A stretch of 64,000 nt of DNA from Altibacter lentus (GCF_000746845.1 NZ_KN050846.1:1442963-1506962), one strand, 5' to 3'; counted from the first letter of the stretch, positions 44,701 to 54,240 are shown. Numbers and translations are program-made. Notes: generated by a model from the letters alone, not told the origin.

Positions 44701-44763
44701 GGTCTCAAATTTTGATCGTTGAAGTAATTACATTTATTATGCCATTTTTTACTGATAGGGACC

Positions 44764-44831
44764 GCGTTAAGGATTGAGCTAAGCTACCGTGTAGCAGCGA
44801 AAGCCTGACCCTGCCGGCGGCGGGGTAACGC
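44764..44831. repeat. intergenic inverted-repeat element next to exbD
   Basis: The 68-bp element has terminal GCGTTA (44764-44769) and TAACGC (44826-44831), with two inner hairpins, GCTAC/GTAGC and CCCTGCCG/CGGCGGGG. It lies in the 132-bp gap between exbD and the TonB-like gene and abuts the exbD stop codon. From memory it resembles interspersed palindromic elements found in many flavobacterial genomes. It could attenuate or stabilise the polycistronic transcript. Confidence 0.65.
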
Positions 44832-44832
44832 C

Positions 44833-45225
44833 CTAATTGGGACGAACAGCGAGTACTACCTTAAAATTATTCTTATTGGCGATATCCATGACGAAGACGG
44901 CATCTTCGATTGGCACGCCTTCTTCGGCCCGAAGGATGATGGTAGGCTCCTCCTGCCCTGCGAGGGCGTTCTTTAGTTCGGTTTCGATGTTATATTCGGA
45001 AACACGTTCTTTATTTACATAATATGCTCCATCTTTCGTGATGCTCACGGAAGCTTTTTGCACATTGGAACTTTTCCCTTTGGCTTTAGGAAGGATAAGA
45101 TCCAGTGCGTCCGGAGTCACGGCCGGAGACGTGAGCAGGAAGAACACCAGTAACAGGAAAACGATGTCTGTCATGGAACTCATACTGAACTCGGCACTTA
45201 CTTTATTTCTCCCTCGTAAATTCAT
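44833..45225 (-). CDS. exbD: biopolymer transporter ExbD
   Basis: A 130-residue ExbD/TolR-type protein. A single membrane helix near residues 17-37 (SSMTDIVFLLLVFFLLTSPA) carries the proton-path Asp at residue 20. The C-terminal periplasmic domain includes TIILRAEEGVPIEDAVFVMD. It overlaps exbB by one base (TAATG). With ExbB it forms the proton-driven motor that powers the TonB-like protein. Confidence 0.93.
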   Translation of the reverse strand: MNLRGRNKVSAEFSMSSMTDIVFLLLVFFLLTSPAVTPDALDLILPKAKGKSSNVQKASVSITKDGAYYVNKERVSEYNIETELKNALAGQEEPTIILRAEEGVPIEDAVFVMDIANKNNFKVVLAVRPN

Positions 45226-45926
45226 TATGCAGGTTCGTTTAACAGGTCTAAGAAATCTACAGCATTCGCTTCCATTTGGTGAACGACCTTATCGGTACGC
45301 ACGACAATATGGTTGTAACCAATATAGGCGATGATCCCTACAATAAGTCCTGCCACCGTGGTGGTCATGGCTGTATAGATCCCTTCGGCAAGTGTTCCCA
45401 TTTCTGCTTGTCCGCTACTTGTCGCCAGTTGATGGAAAGCAAGTACCATTCCAATCACCGTTCCTAAGAACCCTATCATGGGTGCCGCTCCGGCGATGGT
45501 TGCCAGAATACTTACATTCTTCTCCAGTTTGTAAACTTCCAGGCGTCCGGCATTTTCAATAGCCGTATTGATATCTTCTAAGGGACTTCCAATACGTGAG
45601 ATCCCCTTTTCGGTAAGACGTGAGACAGGACTATTTTGCTGCGCACACAGTACCTTCGCTGCCTGAATGTTGCCTGTAGCCACATTATCCCGAATTTGAT
45701 TCATGAAGTTGCTGTCCATTTTAGAAGCTGCCTTGATGGCAAACAAGCGTTCGAAATAGATGTATACTGCAACAAAGAGCAGGACAAAAAGTACTCCTAT
45801 AATAATTTGTCCTCCAAGGCCTCCATTCATAAGGAGTTCCATGATAGACAGTGTCTTTTCGGTTACTTCAGGTTCCAATTCTTGTAAGGCGGGGTCGACA
45901 CCCTCCTGAATAAAGAAGTTTAGCAT
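45225..45926 (-). CDS. exbB: MotA/TolQ/ExbB proton channel family protein
   Basis: A 233-residue protein with three membrane segments (GQIIIGVLFVLLFVAVYIYF and two in the C-terminal half). The family signature APMIGFLGTVIGMVLAFHQL and TAMTTTVAGLIVGIIAYIGY line the channel. It starts 48 bp after nhaD and overlaps exbD by one base. Together with ExbD it supplies the energy for the downstream TonB-like transducer. Confidence 0.94.
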   Translation of the reverse strand: MLNFFIQEGVDPALQELEPEVTEKTLSIMELLMNGGLGGQIIIGVLFVLLFVAVYIYFERLFAIKAASKMDSNFMNQIRDNVATGNIQAAKVLCAQQNSPVSRLTEKGISRIGSPLEDINTAIENAGRLEVYKLEKNVSILATIAGAAPMIGFLGTVIGMVLAFHQLATSSGQAEMGTLAEGIYTAMTTTVAGLIVGIIAYIGYNHIVVRTDKVVHQMEANAVDFLDLLNEPA

Positions 45927-45974
45927 AGATTGTTTTTAATTTAATTGAATAACGTGATATGATACCAGAAATTG

Positions 45975-47357
45975 TTACACGTGATGAAATATCACCCGCT
46001 CGAACAACAAGAATACACCAGCACCGGCAATAAACCCTATAAAGGCCAGCCAAGCTATTTTCTTAAGATACCAAATGAAATCGATCCTTTCCATACCCAT
46101 AGCGGCAACCCCTGCGGCAGAACCAATGATGAGCATACTTCCTCCGGTACCGGCCGAATACGCAATAAAGTGCCATAGCACCGAATCGGTAGGAGATTCA
46201 TACATTCCCATAGAAGCTGCTACCAGCGGTACATTATCGATGATTGCGGAGAGGATACCCAAAAGGATCACAACCACATCCTGATTAGGAATTGCAGCTT
46301 GCAGTACTTCTGCCAGATAGCGAAGGGTTCCCACGGCTTCCCCGTCTACCACTCCGTACACCATAGTTTCCAAACCTGCCACGGCCAATAAGATCCCCAG
46401 GAAGAACAATATACTTGAGATTTCGATTCGGGAAAGTGCTTTATGTGCCGAATAAAGATGTCTGCGTTCTTTGCTGAAATCCTCTTCGGGATGGATGTAT
46501 TCTGAAACCAACCAAACGACACCCAAGGCCAACATCATTCCTATATATGGTGGCAAGTGTGTAAGTGTTTTAAAGATCGGCACTGAAACGATCATCCCAA
46601 GCCCTAGGAAAAGCATCGTGCGACTGCTTAACAGCCTTCCGGCTTCTTCATCCTCGGGACTATCATCTACTTCAATATATCCTTTAAAGGGTTTTAGGTA
46701 GCTTGCAATCCAGAATGGCAGCACAAAGCATACAATGGATGGCAGCACGACGAACTCAATAAGTCCGGCAGCCGTTACCTTATTGGCGATCCATAACATG
46801 GTGGTGGTAACATCTCCAATAGGTGACCAGGCACCTCCGGCATTGGCAGCGATCACTACCATGGCCGCATACCAGATACGGTCTTCCTTTACATGAATAA
46901 GTTTACGAAGTAAGGTAACCAATACGATGGTGGCGGTTAGGTTATCGATAATAGCCGATAGTATAAAAGCTAACACCCCAATGATCCAAAGGAGTCTGCG
47001 TTTACTCTTTGTCTTCACGGCAGATTTCAACACCTCAAATCCGCGGTGCAGGTCGATGATCTCTACGATGGTCATCGCTCCAATCAAGAAGATCAGGATC
47101 TCTGCGGTTTTTCCAAGGTGGTGCAACAAGGTGCCGTTAAAACCTTCGGCAGCCACTTCGCCGCCACTTAAGAAATTAAAGGCCTCCTCCTCTGTGTTGA
47201 TCACATCGAACCACCCACTGTGAAATCCAATGGCGAGTACCGCCCAAATAAGGGCCGCCATGATCAAGGCCGGCACTGTTTTATCAAGTTTTAAAGGATG
47301 CTCCAGGGTGATGGAGAGATAGCCAATTACAAAAATTAAAATGATGATTGATTCCAT
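45975..47357 (-). CDS. nhaD: NhaD family Na+/H+ antiporter
   Basis: A 460-residue polytopic membrane protein of the NhaD type (IT superfamily). Two inverted halves each carry the conserved DN pair: SAIIDNLTATIVLVTLL and SAIIDNVPLVAASMGMY. A GGAWSPIGDVTTTMLWI segment is typical of the family. It exports sodium at alkaline pH, which fits a marine or salt-tolerant host. It starts 28 bp after the glutamate-type dehydrogenase stop. Confidence 0.94.
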   Translation of the reverse strand: MESIIILIFVIGYLSITLEHPLKLDKTVPALIMAALIWAVLAIGFHSGWFDVINTEEEAFNFLSGGEVAAEGFNGTLLHHLGKTAEILIFLIGAMTIVEIIDLHRGFEVLKSAVKTKSKRRLLWIIGVLAFILSAIIDNLTATIVLVTLLRKLIHVKEDRIWYAAMVVIAANAGGAWSPIGDVTTTMLWIANKVTAAGLIEFVVLPSIVCFVLPFWIASYLKPFKGYIEVDDSPEDEEAGRLLSSRTMLFLGLGMIVSVPIFKTLTHLPPYIGMMLALGVVWLVSEYIHPEEDFSKERRHLYSAHKALSRIEISSILFFLGILLAVAGLETMVYGVVDGEAVGTLRYLAEVLQAAIPNQDVVVILLGILSAIIDNVPLVAASMGMYESPTDSVLWHFIAYSAGTGGSMLIIGSAAGVAAMGMERIDFIWYLKKIAWLAFIGFIAGAGVFLLFERVIFHHV

Positions 47358-47385
47358 AGCGAGTGAGATTGTGGCGTACCACTTT

Positions 47386-48612
47386 CTAAATTAGTTGATT
47401 CAAAGCAATTTCAAAAGCTGTTTTGCTGATGTTTGTTTTTGTACTGTTATTATCGAATGTATTTCTAATGGCATTCTTGATGGTCATTGAGGTATCATTA
47501 AAAATAGCCTCATCGGTCATTTGCACCTTGCGTTCCATGAAGTATGCGAACACCCGTGCCATACCGCAGTTACTAATAAAATCCGGGATAAGACTTACCC
47601 GTTCGTCTGTAAATTCCATGATTGGTCCGAAGAAAATCTCTTTATCGGCAAAAGGCACATTGGCACCACAGCTTATTACTTCCAGACCGGATTCGATCAT
47701 GGTGGCGATCTGTTGCTTGGTGATCAATCGGGAAGCGGCACAAGGGGCGAATATCTCACATTCCAAAGACCATATTTTTTCATTGATCTCATTAAAGGGG
47801 ATCATGTTGGCGGTCTTCAACGTATTTCCGTCCTTTTGGAGAAACAATTGTTTTATTTCTTCAAAAGTAAACCCTTCCTTTTTTATGATACCCCCGGCTC
47901 GATCGATGATGCCCACTACTTTGGCACCCATCTGGGCCAAATAATAGGCTGCGGCAGCACCCACATTCCCGAAGCCTTGAACCACAGCACGTTTTCCTTC
48001 TACATTTCCACCGTAGATGTCGTAATAATGGCGCACCGCTTCGGCAACACCATAGCCTGTGATCATATCGGCTACGGTATATTTACGTGAAATATCCGGA
48101 GAGTAATTTATATTTTCCAATACTTTAATCACTCCTTGACGCAATTGTCCAATACGATTGATCTTATCTGCTTCGGTAGGTGAGAAATGCCCGTTGAAAA
48201 CACCTTCCTGAGGATGCCAGACCCCACTTTCCTCGGTAATAGGAATCACTTCATGGATTTCATCCACATTAAGGTCGCCGCCGGTTCCGTAGTATGCTTT
48301 CAGCAAAGGGGAAACAGCTTTGTACCAGCGTTCCAGCACACCTTTCTTTCTAGGGTCATGCGGATCGAAGTTAATACCCGATTTTGCGCCCCCAATGGCT
48401 GGTCCGGATACGGTAAATTTCACCTCCATGGTTTTTGCCAAGGACAGCACCTCGTTCATGTCAAGTCCTTCCCGCATACGTGTTCCGCCTCCGGCAGCAC
48501 CACCGCGCAGCGAATTTATTACTGTCCAGCCTTCGGCTTCAGTCTCTGGGTCATTCCAATGAAAAACAATCTCGGGTTCCTTATTCTCGTACTTAGTAAG
48601 TAGCTCCTTCAT
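47386..48612 (-). CDS. Glu/Leu/Phe/Val family dehydrogenase
   Basis: A 408-residue amino acid dehydrogenase, probably catalysing reversible oxidative deamination of glutamate or a branched-chain amino acid. The catalytic Lys lies in PAIGGAKSGINFDPHDPRKK, the second in KAYYGTGGDLNVDEIHEV, and the Rossmann domain in VVQGFGNVGAAAAYYLAQMG. The substrate cannot be decided from sequence. It has its own promoter (48633-48640) and precedes nhaD by 28 bp. Confidence 0.92.
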   Translation of the reverse strand: MKELLTKYENKEPEIVFHWNDPETEAEGWTVINSLRGGAAGGGTRMREGLDMNEVLSLAKTMEVKFTVSGPAIGGAKSGINFDPHDPRKKGVLERWYKAVSPLLKAYYGTGGDLNVDEIHEVIPITEESGVWHPQEGVFNGHFSPTEADKINRIGQLRQGVIKVLENINYSPDISRKYTVADMITGYGVAEAVRHYYDIYGGNVEGKRAVVQGFGNVGAAAAYYLAQMGAKVVGIIDRAGGIIKKEGFTFEEIKQLFLQKDGNTLKTANMIPFNEINEKIWSLECEIFAPCAASRLITKQQIATMIESGLEVISCGANVPFADKEIFFGPIMEFTDERVSLIPDFISNCGMARVFAYFMERKVQMTDEAIFNDTSMTIKNAIRNTFDNNSTKTNISKTAFEIALNQLI

Positions 48613-48632
48613 TCAATGGGTAAGTTAAGAGG

Positions 48633-48640
48633 CAAATATA
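48633..48640 (-). promoter_or_regulatory. promoter -7 element of the glutamate-type dehydrogenase gene
   Basis: TATATTTG on the minus strand matches TANNTTTG, 20 bp before the ATG. No clear -33 TTTG at the expected spacing. Confidence 0.55.
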
Positions 48641-48696
48641 AAAAAATGCAATAGGCTTTGTATTATTTTAAGTTTATTTTAAACCAAGGAAGTGAA

Positions 48697-49119
48697 TTAT
48701 TTACGCACAGGTGAATCCGTACGTTCCCATAGTTTATCGGTGGTCAATTTAAAACTGCCTAAATGCTTAAAATTGCATTCGGAAGGTGCAATGATGGAGA
48801 GAAATGGCTCCTCTCCTTTATTGGCATAGAGATACTGCTCTCCTACCACAGGCTCAAAACTGAATTTTGCTCGATAGATCAAATTGTTATATTCAAACTG
48901 GTCCATCATCTCTTGGTAGCTTGCTTTAATCGCTTCGAACTGCGTCTTAAAATGATGGTTCACCTTTTTAACGTTCGCATTCTTCCAAGTAGTTACGTCT
49001 TCCATCACTATCGCCGGTGCTCCCACATTGGTCGCATAAGGCTTGATCCCGGCTTCGTACGAATTTGTTTCTTCGTTGAATACCACCTGATCGGGTTTTT
49101 TCGTTTTTTCCTTTTCCAT
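48697..49119 (-). CDS. DUF2452-type cytoplasmic protein
   Basis: A 140-residue protein without signal peptide or membrane helix. KPDQVVFNEETNSYEAGIKP, YATNVGAPAIVMEDVTTWKN, HHFKTQFEAIKASYQEMMDQ and the C-terminal ECNFKHLGSFKLTTDKLWER fit the DUF2452 family, found in Bacteroidota and eukaryotes, function unknown. It begins 3 bp after anmK, so the two are cotranscribed, but no shared pathway is evident. Confidence 0.8.
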   Translation of the reverse strand: MEKEKTKKPDQVVFNEETNSYEAGIKPYATNVGAPAIVMEDVTTWKNANVKKVNHHFKTQFEAIKASYQEMMDQFEYNNLIYRAKFSFEPVVGEQYLYANKGEEPFLSIIAPSECNFKHLGSFKLTTDKLWERTDSPVRK

Positions 49120-49122
49120 CCT

Positions 49123-50184
49123 CTATTTAAATATAATCCCTGAAGAGTGGTCCTTGGCCGCTCCTGTAACACTGGCGAGACAATTGATATCTTCTCTAAG
49201 CCGCAACACTCCCAGAAGCCCAAAAATAATAGCTTCTTTAAACTCAACAAGTGTATTTTCAGGAATCTTAACATTTAAAGCCGCATGGGACAGCAATCTT
49301 TCGATCAAAAATTGGTTGTAGGCACCTCCTCCTGTTATAAGGACGGTACTTTTTTCTGAAAACTGAGCCGCAAGTTGCATGGCTATATGCTCTGTCATGG
49401 TTCGCAAAATGGTCCTTGGCGTTGCTTCTGAAGCAGCTAGCACAGGGAATATGTGTTGCCGTACCCATTCAATTCCCAGTGATTTAGGTGCCGACCGTTT
49501 ATAGTATTCCAGTGCATTGAGCGTATCGAGCAATTCGCGATCCAACGTTCCTGAAGCCGCCAGCATGCCTCCCGCATCGTACGCTTGTCCTTCCATTTCG
49601 GCATATCGGTTCAGCACAATGTTCACGGGGCATATATCGTACGCAGCTCTTTCTTTATCGCGTTCACAAGAAACGTTTGCAAAGCCGCCCAGGTTCAAGC
49701 AGTAGTCGTACTCTGAAAAAAGCAATCGATCGCCTACGGGAACCAGAGGTGCGCCTTGTCCGCCCAAAGCGACATCCTGCACCCTAAAGTCACAGACAAC
49801 CGTTTGTTGTAATTCTTGCGCCAGTTTCGGGAGATTGCCAATTTGTAAAGTAAGCCCTTGTTCCGGTTGATGCAGAATGGTATGACCGTGACTACACACC
49901 GCATCCAGACCTGAAATATCATGTTTTTTGATGAAGCGGTTTATGACTTCTGAAAGGTACCGGGTATAGTCCTCGTTCAACTGAAGCAATCGTGCTTCAG
50001 AATACGCAACAGCCTTTTGCAGGCGCTTTTTCCAGCCTTCGGGATAAGGAACTGTCTCAGCCTCCCCCAGCGTATACGCCCAAGTACCATCCTTTTTCAG
50101 AAAAAAAGATACTTCAGCAAGATCCATCCCATCCAGCGATGTGCCGCTCATAACTCCCAATACGTGATACAGCTCCTTTTTCAA
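49123..50184 (-). CDS. anmK: anhydro-N-acetylmuramic acid kinase
   Basis: A 353-residue sugar kinase of the ASKHA fold that phosphorylates and opens 1,6-anhydroMurNAc from murein turnover. Key motifs are VMSGTSLDGMDLAEVSF at the start, CSHGHTILHQPEQGLTLQIG, FRVQDVALGGQGAPLVPVGD with NLGGFANVS, and VLITGGGAYNQFLI. This complements mpl at 3425-4777, which recycles the peptide part. It heads a minus-strand run with DUF2452; a divergent acyl-CoA dehydrogenase gene lies 174 bp away. Confidence 0.95.
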   Translation of the reverse strand: MKKELYHVLGVMSGTSLDGMDLAEVSFFLKKDGTWAYTLGEAETVPYPEGWKKRLQKAVAYSEARLLQLNEDYTRYLSEVINRFIKKHDISGLDAVCSHGHTILHQPEQGLTLQIGNLPKLAQELQQTVVCDFRVQDVALGGQGAPLVPVGDRLLFSEYDYCLNLGGFANVSCERDKERAAYDICPVNIVLNRYAEMEGQAYDAGGMLAASGTLDRELLDTLNALEYYKRSAPKSLGIEWVRQHIFPVLAASEATPRTILRTMTEHIAMQLAAQFSEKSTVLITGGGAYNQFLIERLLSHAALNVKIPENTLVEFKEAIIFGLLGVLRLREDINCLASVTGAAKDHSSGIIFK

Positions 50185-50290
50185 TTTCTAAATTTTTCAA
50201 TAAAAGTACCATTCAAAACTCATAAATACCAATCCTTTGTAATCAAAAGCATTTTGCAAGCGTCATTTGCCTTTAAATTGGTATTTATCA

Positions 50291-50321
50291 TTTGAGTTTT
50301 CCTTTTTTAAAGGTATCTTTG
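50291..50321 (+). promoter_or_regulatory. promoter of the acyl-CoA dehydrogenase gene
   Basis: TTTG (50291-50294), 19 bp, then TATCTTTG (50314-50321), the complete Bacteroidota promoter, 37 bp before the ATG. Confidence 0.85.
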
Positions 50322-50358
50322 CAGCTCTTTTTTATAAATAGATAACTCGTTTAGCACT

Positions 50359-51501
50359 ATGGATTTCAGTCTTTCCGAAGAACATTTAATGATACGCGAC
50401 GCAGCTCGTGATTTTGCCAAAACCGAATTATTACCCGGGGTGATCGAGCGTGATACGCATCAAAAATTTCCACATGAACAGGTAAAGAAAATGGGGGAAT
50501 TAGGATTTCTGGGAATGATGGTAGATCCAAAATACGGCGGTGGCGGTATGGACACTGTTTCCTATGTACTCGCCATGGAAGAGTTAAGCAAAGTCGATGC
50601 TTCTGCATCGGTTATTGTTTCGGTGAACAATTCGTTGGTGTGTTACGGTCTTCAGGCCTACGGTTCGGAAGAGCAAAAACAAAAATACCTTACCAAACTT
50701 GCAACGGGTGAATCTATCGGTGCTTTTTGTTTAAGTGAACCCGAAGCCGGAAGTGATGCTACTTCGCAAAAAACAACCGCTATTGACAAAGGAGATCACT
50801 ACGTCTTGAACGGTACTAAGAACTGGATCACGAATGGCGGTACGGCAGACTATTACCTTGTAATTGCACAGACCGACAAGGAAAAAGGACATAAAGGGAT
50901 CAATGCCCTTATTATTGAAAAAGGCTGGGATGGTTTTGAGATCGGCCCAAAAGAAGATAAGTTAGGAATTCGAGGAAGCGACACCCACTCATTGATCTTC
51001 AATGACGTTAAAGTCCCTAAGGAAAACAGGATAGGAGAAGATGGCTTCGGATTTAAGTTTGCAATGAAGACACTTAGTGGCGGCCGAATTGGCATCGCTG
51101 CGCAAGCACTGGGGATCGCCTCCGGTGCCTATGAACTGGCTCGAGAATACTCCAAAGTACGTAAGGCTTTCGGGACCGAGATCTGCAACCATCAGGCCAT
51201 AGCATTTAAACTTGCCGATATGCATACGTCTATTACTGCGGCGCGTCATTTGGTCATGAAAGCGGCCTGGGACAAAGACCAAGGAAACAACTACGACATG
51301 AGTGGTGCAATGGCAAAACTATATGCTTCGCAGGTAGCGATGGATGTGACGGTTGAAGCGGTGCAGGTGCACGGCGGTAACGGTTATGTGAAAGAATACC
51401 ATGTGGAGCGTATGATGCGGGATGCTAAGATCACTCAGATCTATGAGGGCACGAGTGAAATACAAAAGATCGTTATATCAAGAGGATTGCTTAGAGATTA
51501 A
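50359..51501 (+). CDS. acyl-CoA dehydrogenase
   Basis: A 380-residue FAD-dependent dehydrogenase of short-chain or branched acyl-CoA. FSLSEEHLMIRDAARDFAKT starts it; AFCLSEPEAGSDATSQKTTA and YVLNGTKNWITNGGTAD bind FAD; the catalytic Glu is in QIYEGTSEIQKIVISRGLL near the C-terminus. The length fits butyryl- or short-chain acyl-CoA dehydrogenases. It stands alone under a strong promoter. Probable role is fatty acid or branched-chain amino acid breakdown. Confidence 0.95.
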   Translation: MDFSLSEEHLMIRDAARDFAKTELLPGVIERDTHQKFPHEQVKKMGELGFLGMMVDPKYGGGGMDTVSYVLAMEELSKVDASASVIVSVNNSLVCYGLQAYGSEEQKQKYLTKLATGESIGAFCLSEPEAGSDATSQKTTAIDKGDHYVLNGTKNWITNGGTADYYLVIAQTDKEKGHKGINALIIEKGWDGFEIGPKEDKLGIRGSDTHSLIFNDVKVPKENRIGEDGFGFKFAMKTLSGGRIGIAAQALGIASGAYELAREYSKVRKAFGTEICNHQAIAFKLADMHTSITAARHLVMKAAWDKDQGNNYDMSGAMAKLYASQVAMDVTVEAVQVHGGNGYVKEYHVERMMRDAKITQIYEGTSEIQKIVISRGLLRD

Positions 51502-51515
51502 GGCGATGTAAACGT

Positions 51516-51539
51516 ACGCTGAGTCAAGCTCAGTGTGAC
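51516..51539. repeat. short palindromic repeat fragment
   Basis: CTGAG/CTCAG stem with a 5-base loop. From memory this matches a common short interspersed repeat of Bacteroidota intergenic DNA. It lies between the acyl-CoA dehydrogenase and the convergent porin gene and may act as a weak terminator. Confidence 0.45.
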
Positions 51540-51578
51540 CAACAGAAAAAGCCGTTGTCTATTTGACGTAAGCAGCAA

Positions 51579-53465
51579 TTACAAAAAGAAATCCCAGACC
51601 AATCCGAAGCGGATTACCGGATCACGATACGGGTATCCCGGAGCCGAAAAATAATCATTTTTATTAGTGAACAAGGCATTAACGTGTTCATACTTAAAGT
51701 AGATTCGTGTTTGGCGTATCTTCGCATTGAAGAAAAGATCCACTAAAGGAAAACCTCCCAGTTCCTCATTGTTCTGAACATAAAATTCGGCCAATACAGG
51801 ATCGTAGCCGTTCATGTTATAGCTCGTAAAATACTTAAAAGTGACCCCCGTTTGCAAAAATAGTGCACGCTTGAACCAATGGTCCTGGTAGTATAACGAA
51901 TTGCGTGTAACGAATTGAGGAATGTTGAAAACCTCGTCACCACCAACCGCTTCTTGATATAACAAAGTGTTCATCAAAGCAAATTTCCCATACGTAAACG
52001 CTCGTTCTACCTTCACTTTTAAATAATCCACCCGCTCACCATATTGCTGGGGTGTAGGCGTAGAATCGTTGGGTTGAATCTTGAAATAAGTATAATCATC
52101 AATTCCTGTATAGCTCACAGAAGCATCTGCCCATTTCTTAGATTGAAGTTCGAACTTTAACTCCTGTGTTTTTACATTGTCAAAATTGTTCTGCCAATTG
52201 TAATTGACATAATCGCTTTGATTAAGAAGAAAGTTAAAATTGGGTGCTACGGAATGGATAGTGATGGAGGCTTCGGCCTTATTCTCTTTGTCGAATGCGA
52301 ACGATGCCGCCCCGCTTAGGTAATTACCGTCAAAATCCCCGGAAACATTGATCGCTCCCTTTCCGTGGAGCTCAAATCCGCGATATTGCTTTTTATAGAC
52401 AGCTCCCGCTTCGACGATCGATCCTTTTAAGCGGTTCGTTATAATTCCATCGTCGAGTATGAGTAAAGCGTTGTATCCATAGTTGTAATCGGTATAACCC
52501 ACAAAACCCGTTAAACTTCCCAATACCGAGTTGTCGAAGCGCGCCCATGCCTTGGCTTGAAAATCCTCCAGTTTTACTTTGGTTTTCAAATTGGTACTGT
52601 TGTACGCTTCACCAAATCCCAAGTAAGCCGTTCCTTGCTTATACTGGTAGAACTTGTCCTCGTACATGATGCTTGTCCCCAGCGTTACTATTGAATAATC
52701 AAGACTGTCTTTTTTTGAGATAAGATCATACTCCTGGTCACCATAGAACCGAAGTCCTTCCAATTTATTTTCTCCGTCCTCGAAAAGCACATCCAATCGT
52801 CCTCTATCCTCAAACTGGGGGTCGTCATTTTGAAACAATACAATAGAGTTTGGTGTGAGACCACCATTCTCTTCATTTAAAATATCTTGCGCAGCCACAT
52901 GTGTACGAAGGCGATACCTTTTGTCTTTGGTGTAATAATTTGTAGTAAACCTAAAATTTCCTGTACTTGTTAAAATATTCTGGTAATTTCCCAACGAGCG
53001 CACGCCTTTGTACGCGATGGAAAAATTAAACTGTTCAGAAGTGTTTACCGTAAAAAATGCATCCAACTGCTGCCCTTGCTCGAATGCCGTTTTAAAGTAC
53101 AGTTCCGTTAAGGGTGTAGGGACATGGTAATAGGACATGTCGGTCACCTCCATATAATTGTAATGATGTGATTGGGCTGCGAATAGCGGTTTTAAATGGG
53201 TTGAATTGAAATTATACGCCAGGCGATTGTAGGTTTGTCCTACATTAGAAAACGGCACCAGTTCGAATGTGTCTTCCCTTAAGTAATTGAATTTATATTC
53301 CTTCTGAATAGAGAGCGTCGTATCCACATAGGTTGTATCACGATCTGCTGAAATGATCCGGTAGAGATCGATTGGCGGTTTTTCGACCGGATCTGAAGGC
53401 GTCGTTTGAGAATACACTGATGCCGAAGCACCTAACAAAAGTAATAGCAAAAGTGTTGATCTCAT
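51579..53465 (-). CDS. putative outer membrane porin (Porin_10-like)
   Basis: A 628-residue protein with a signal peptide (MRSTLLLLLLLGASASVYSQ) and a body of alternating amphipathic strands rich in Tyr, Asn and Phe, ending in an aromatic residue (RFGLVWDFFL), as outer-membrane barrels do. Segments such as NVGQTYNRLAYNF and FYQDHWFKRALFLQTGV fit the Bacteroidota putative porin family. Its cargo is unknown. I set the start at 53465 because the longer frame (to 53552) would overlap the divergent rnhB start. The promoter TACCTTTG lies 20 bp upstream. Confidence 0.83.
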   Translation of the reverse strand: MRSTLLLLLLLGASASVYSQTTPSDPVEKPPIDLYRIISADRDTTYVDTTLSIQKEYKFNYLREDTFELVPFSNVGQTYNRLAYNFNSTHLKPLFAAQSHHYNYMEVTDMSYYHVPTPLTELYFKTAFEQGQQLDAFFTVNTSEQFNFSIAYKGVRSLGNYQNILTSTGNFRFTTNYYTKDKRYRLRTHVAAQDILNEENGGLTPNSIVLFQNDDPQFEDRGRLDVLFEDGENKLEGLRFYGDQEYDLISKKDSLDYSIVTLGTSIMYEDKFYQYKQGTAYLGFGEAYNSTNLKTKVKLEDFQAKAWARFDNSVLGSLTGFVGYTDYNYGYNALLILDDGIITNRLKGSIVEAGAVYKKQYRGFELHGKGAINVSGDFDGNYLSGAASFAFDKENKAEASITIHSVAPNFNFLLNQSDYVNYNWQNNFDNVKTQELKFELQSKKWADASVSYTGIDDYTYFKIQPNDSTPTPQQYGERVDYLKVKVERAFTYGKFALMNTLLYQEAVGGDEVFNIPQFVTRNSLYYQDHWFKRALFLQTGVTFKYFTSYNMNGYDPVLAEFYVQNNEELGGFPLVDLFFNAKIRQTRIYFKYEHVNALFTNKNDYFSAPGYPYRDPVIRFGLVWDFFL

Positions 53466-53484
53466 GTATTGTTTTCTTTCATAG

Positions 53485-53492
53485 CAAAGGTA
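53485..53492 (-). promoter_or_regulatory. promoter -7 element of the porin gene
   Basis: TACCTTTG on the minus strand matches TANNTTTG. A 12-bp palindrome ACGGAATTCCGT (53502-53513) lies just upstream, roughly where the -33 region would fall. Confidence 0.6.
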
Positions 53493-53527
53493 TATTTTTA
53501 AACGGAATTCCGTATTTTTAATTTTCC

Positions 53528-54127
53528 ATGCTATCCTTAAAAATTCATTCACACTTATTAGAATGCGGAACCGATGAAGCCGGACGTGGTTGCCTCGCGG
53601 GGCCGGTCACGGCGGCGGCTGTCGTTCTTCCCAACGATTTTCACCACCCTTTCCTGAATGACTCAAAGCAGCTTTCAGAAAAAAAAAGGGCCCTCCTAAG
53701 AACGGTAATCGAAACCGAAGCCCTTTCTTTTGCCGTGGCTCATGTAATGATGGAGGAGATCGATCAAATTAACATCCTTAATGCCTCAATCCTGGGTATG
53801 CACAGAGCGATCGCCCAATTAAAAACAACACCTCAATTTATTGCCATAGATGGCAACAGATTTAAACCGTACCGCAAAGTCCCTTACCAATGTGTGGTGA
53901 AAGGGGACAGCAAATATTTACATATCGCCGCGGCATCCATCCTCGCCAAGACCTACCGTGACGAATATATGCACATCCTTCATGAAGAGTTCCCTGTTTA
54001 TAACTGGCAAAAGAATAAAGGTTATCCAACGGCAGAGCATCGCGAGGCGATCAAGGAATACGGCCCAACTCCATACCACCGGAAAAGCTTCAAATTACTT
54101 CCCGAACAATTAAAACTAAAACTTTAA
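53528..54127 (+). CDS. rnhB: ribonuclease HII
   Basis: A 199-residue RNase H that removes ribonucleotides from DNA. DEAGRG (residues 16-21) provides two catalytic acidic residues, followed by [11 protein letters not shown], the central [12 protein letters not shown] and [20 protein letters not shown] with the third acid. Length is normal. It is divergent from the porin gene across a 62-bp gap. Confidence 0.96.
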   Translation: MLSLKIHSHLLECGTDEAGRGCLAGPVTAAAVVLPNDFHHPFLNDSKQLSEKKRALLRTVIETEALSFAVAHVMMEEIDQINILNASILGMHRAIAQLKTTPQFIAIDGNRFKPYRKVPYQCVVKGDSKYLHIAAASILAKTYRDEYMHILHEEFPVYNWQKNKGYPTAEHREAIKEYGPTPYHRKSFKLLPEQLKLKL

Positions 54128-54232
54128 CGGATATTGTGCCTTTCTGTAGCAAATGGCCGCCTGCATGTGTCTTTGTTGAAAACACGTCAATAAACTCTTT
54201 TCTTTCTCACCGTAATGCCTCGTATTGTTGTC

Positions 54233-54240
54233 TATTTTTG
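54233..54240 (+). promoter_or_regulatory. promoter -7 element of the large lipoprotein gene
   Basis: TATTTTTG matches TANNTTTG and ends 4 bp before the ATG at 54245. The transcript would then start at or near the start codon. Confidence 0.55.
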
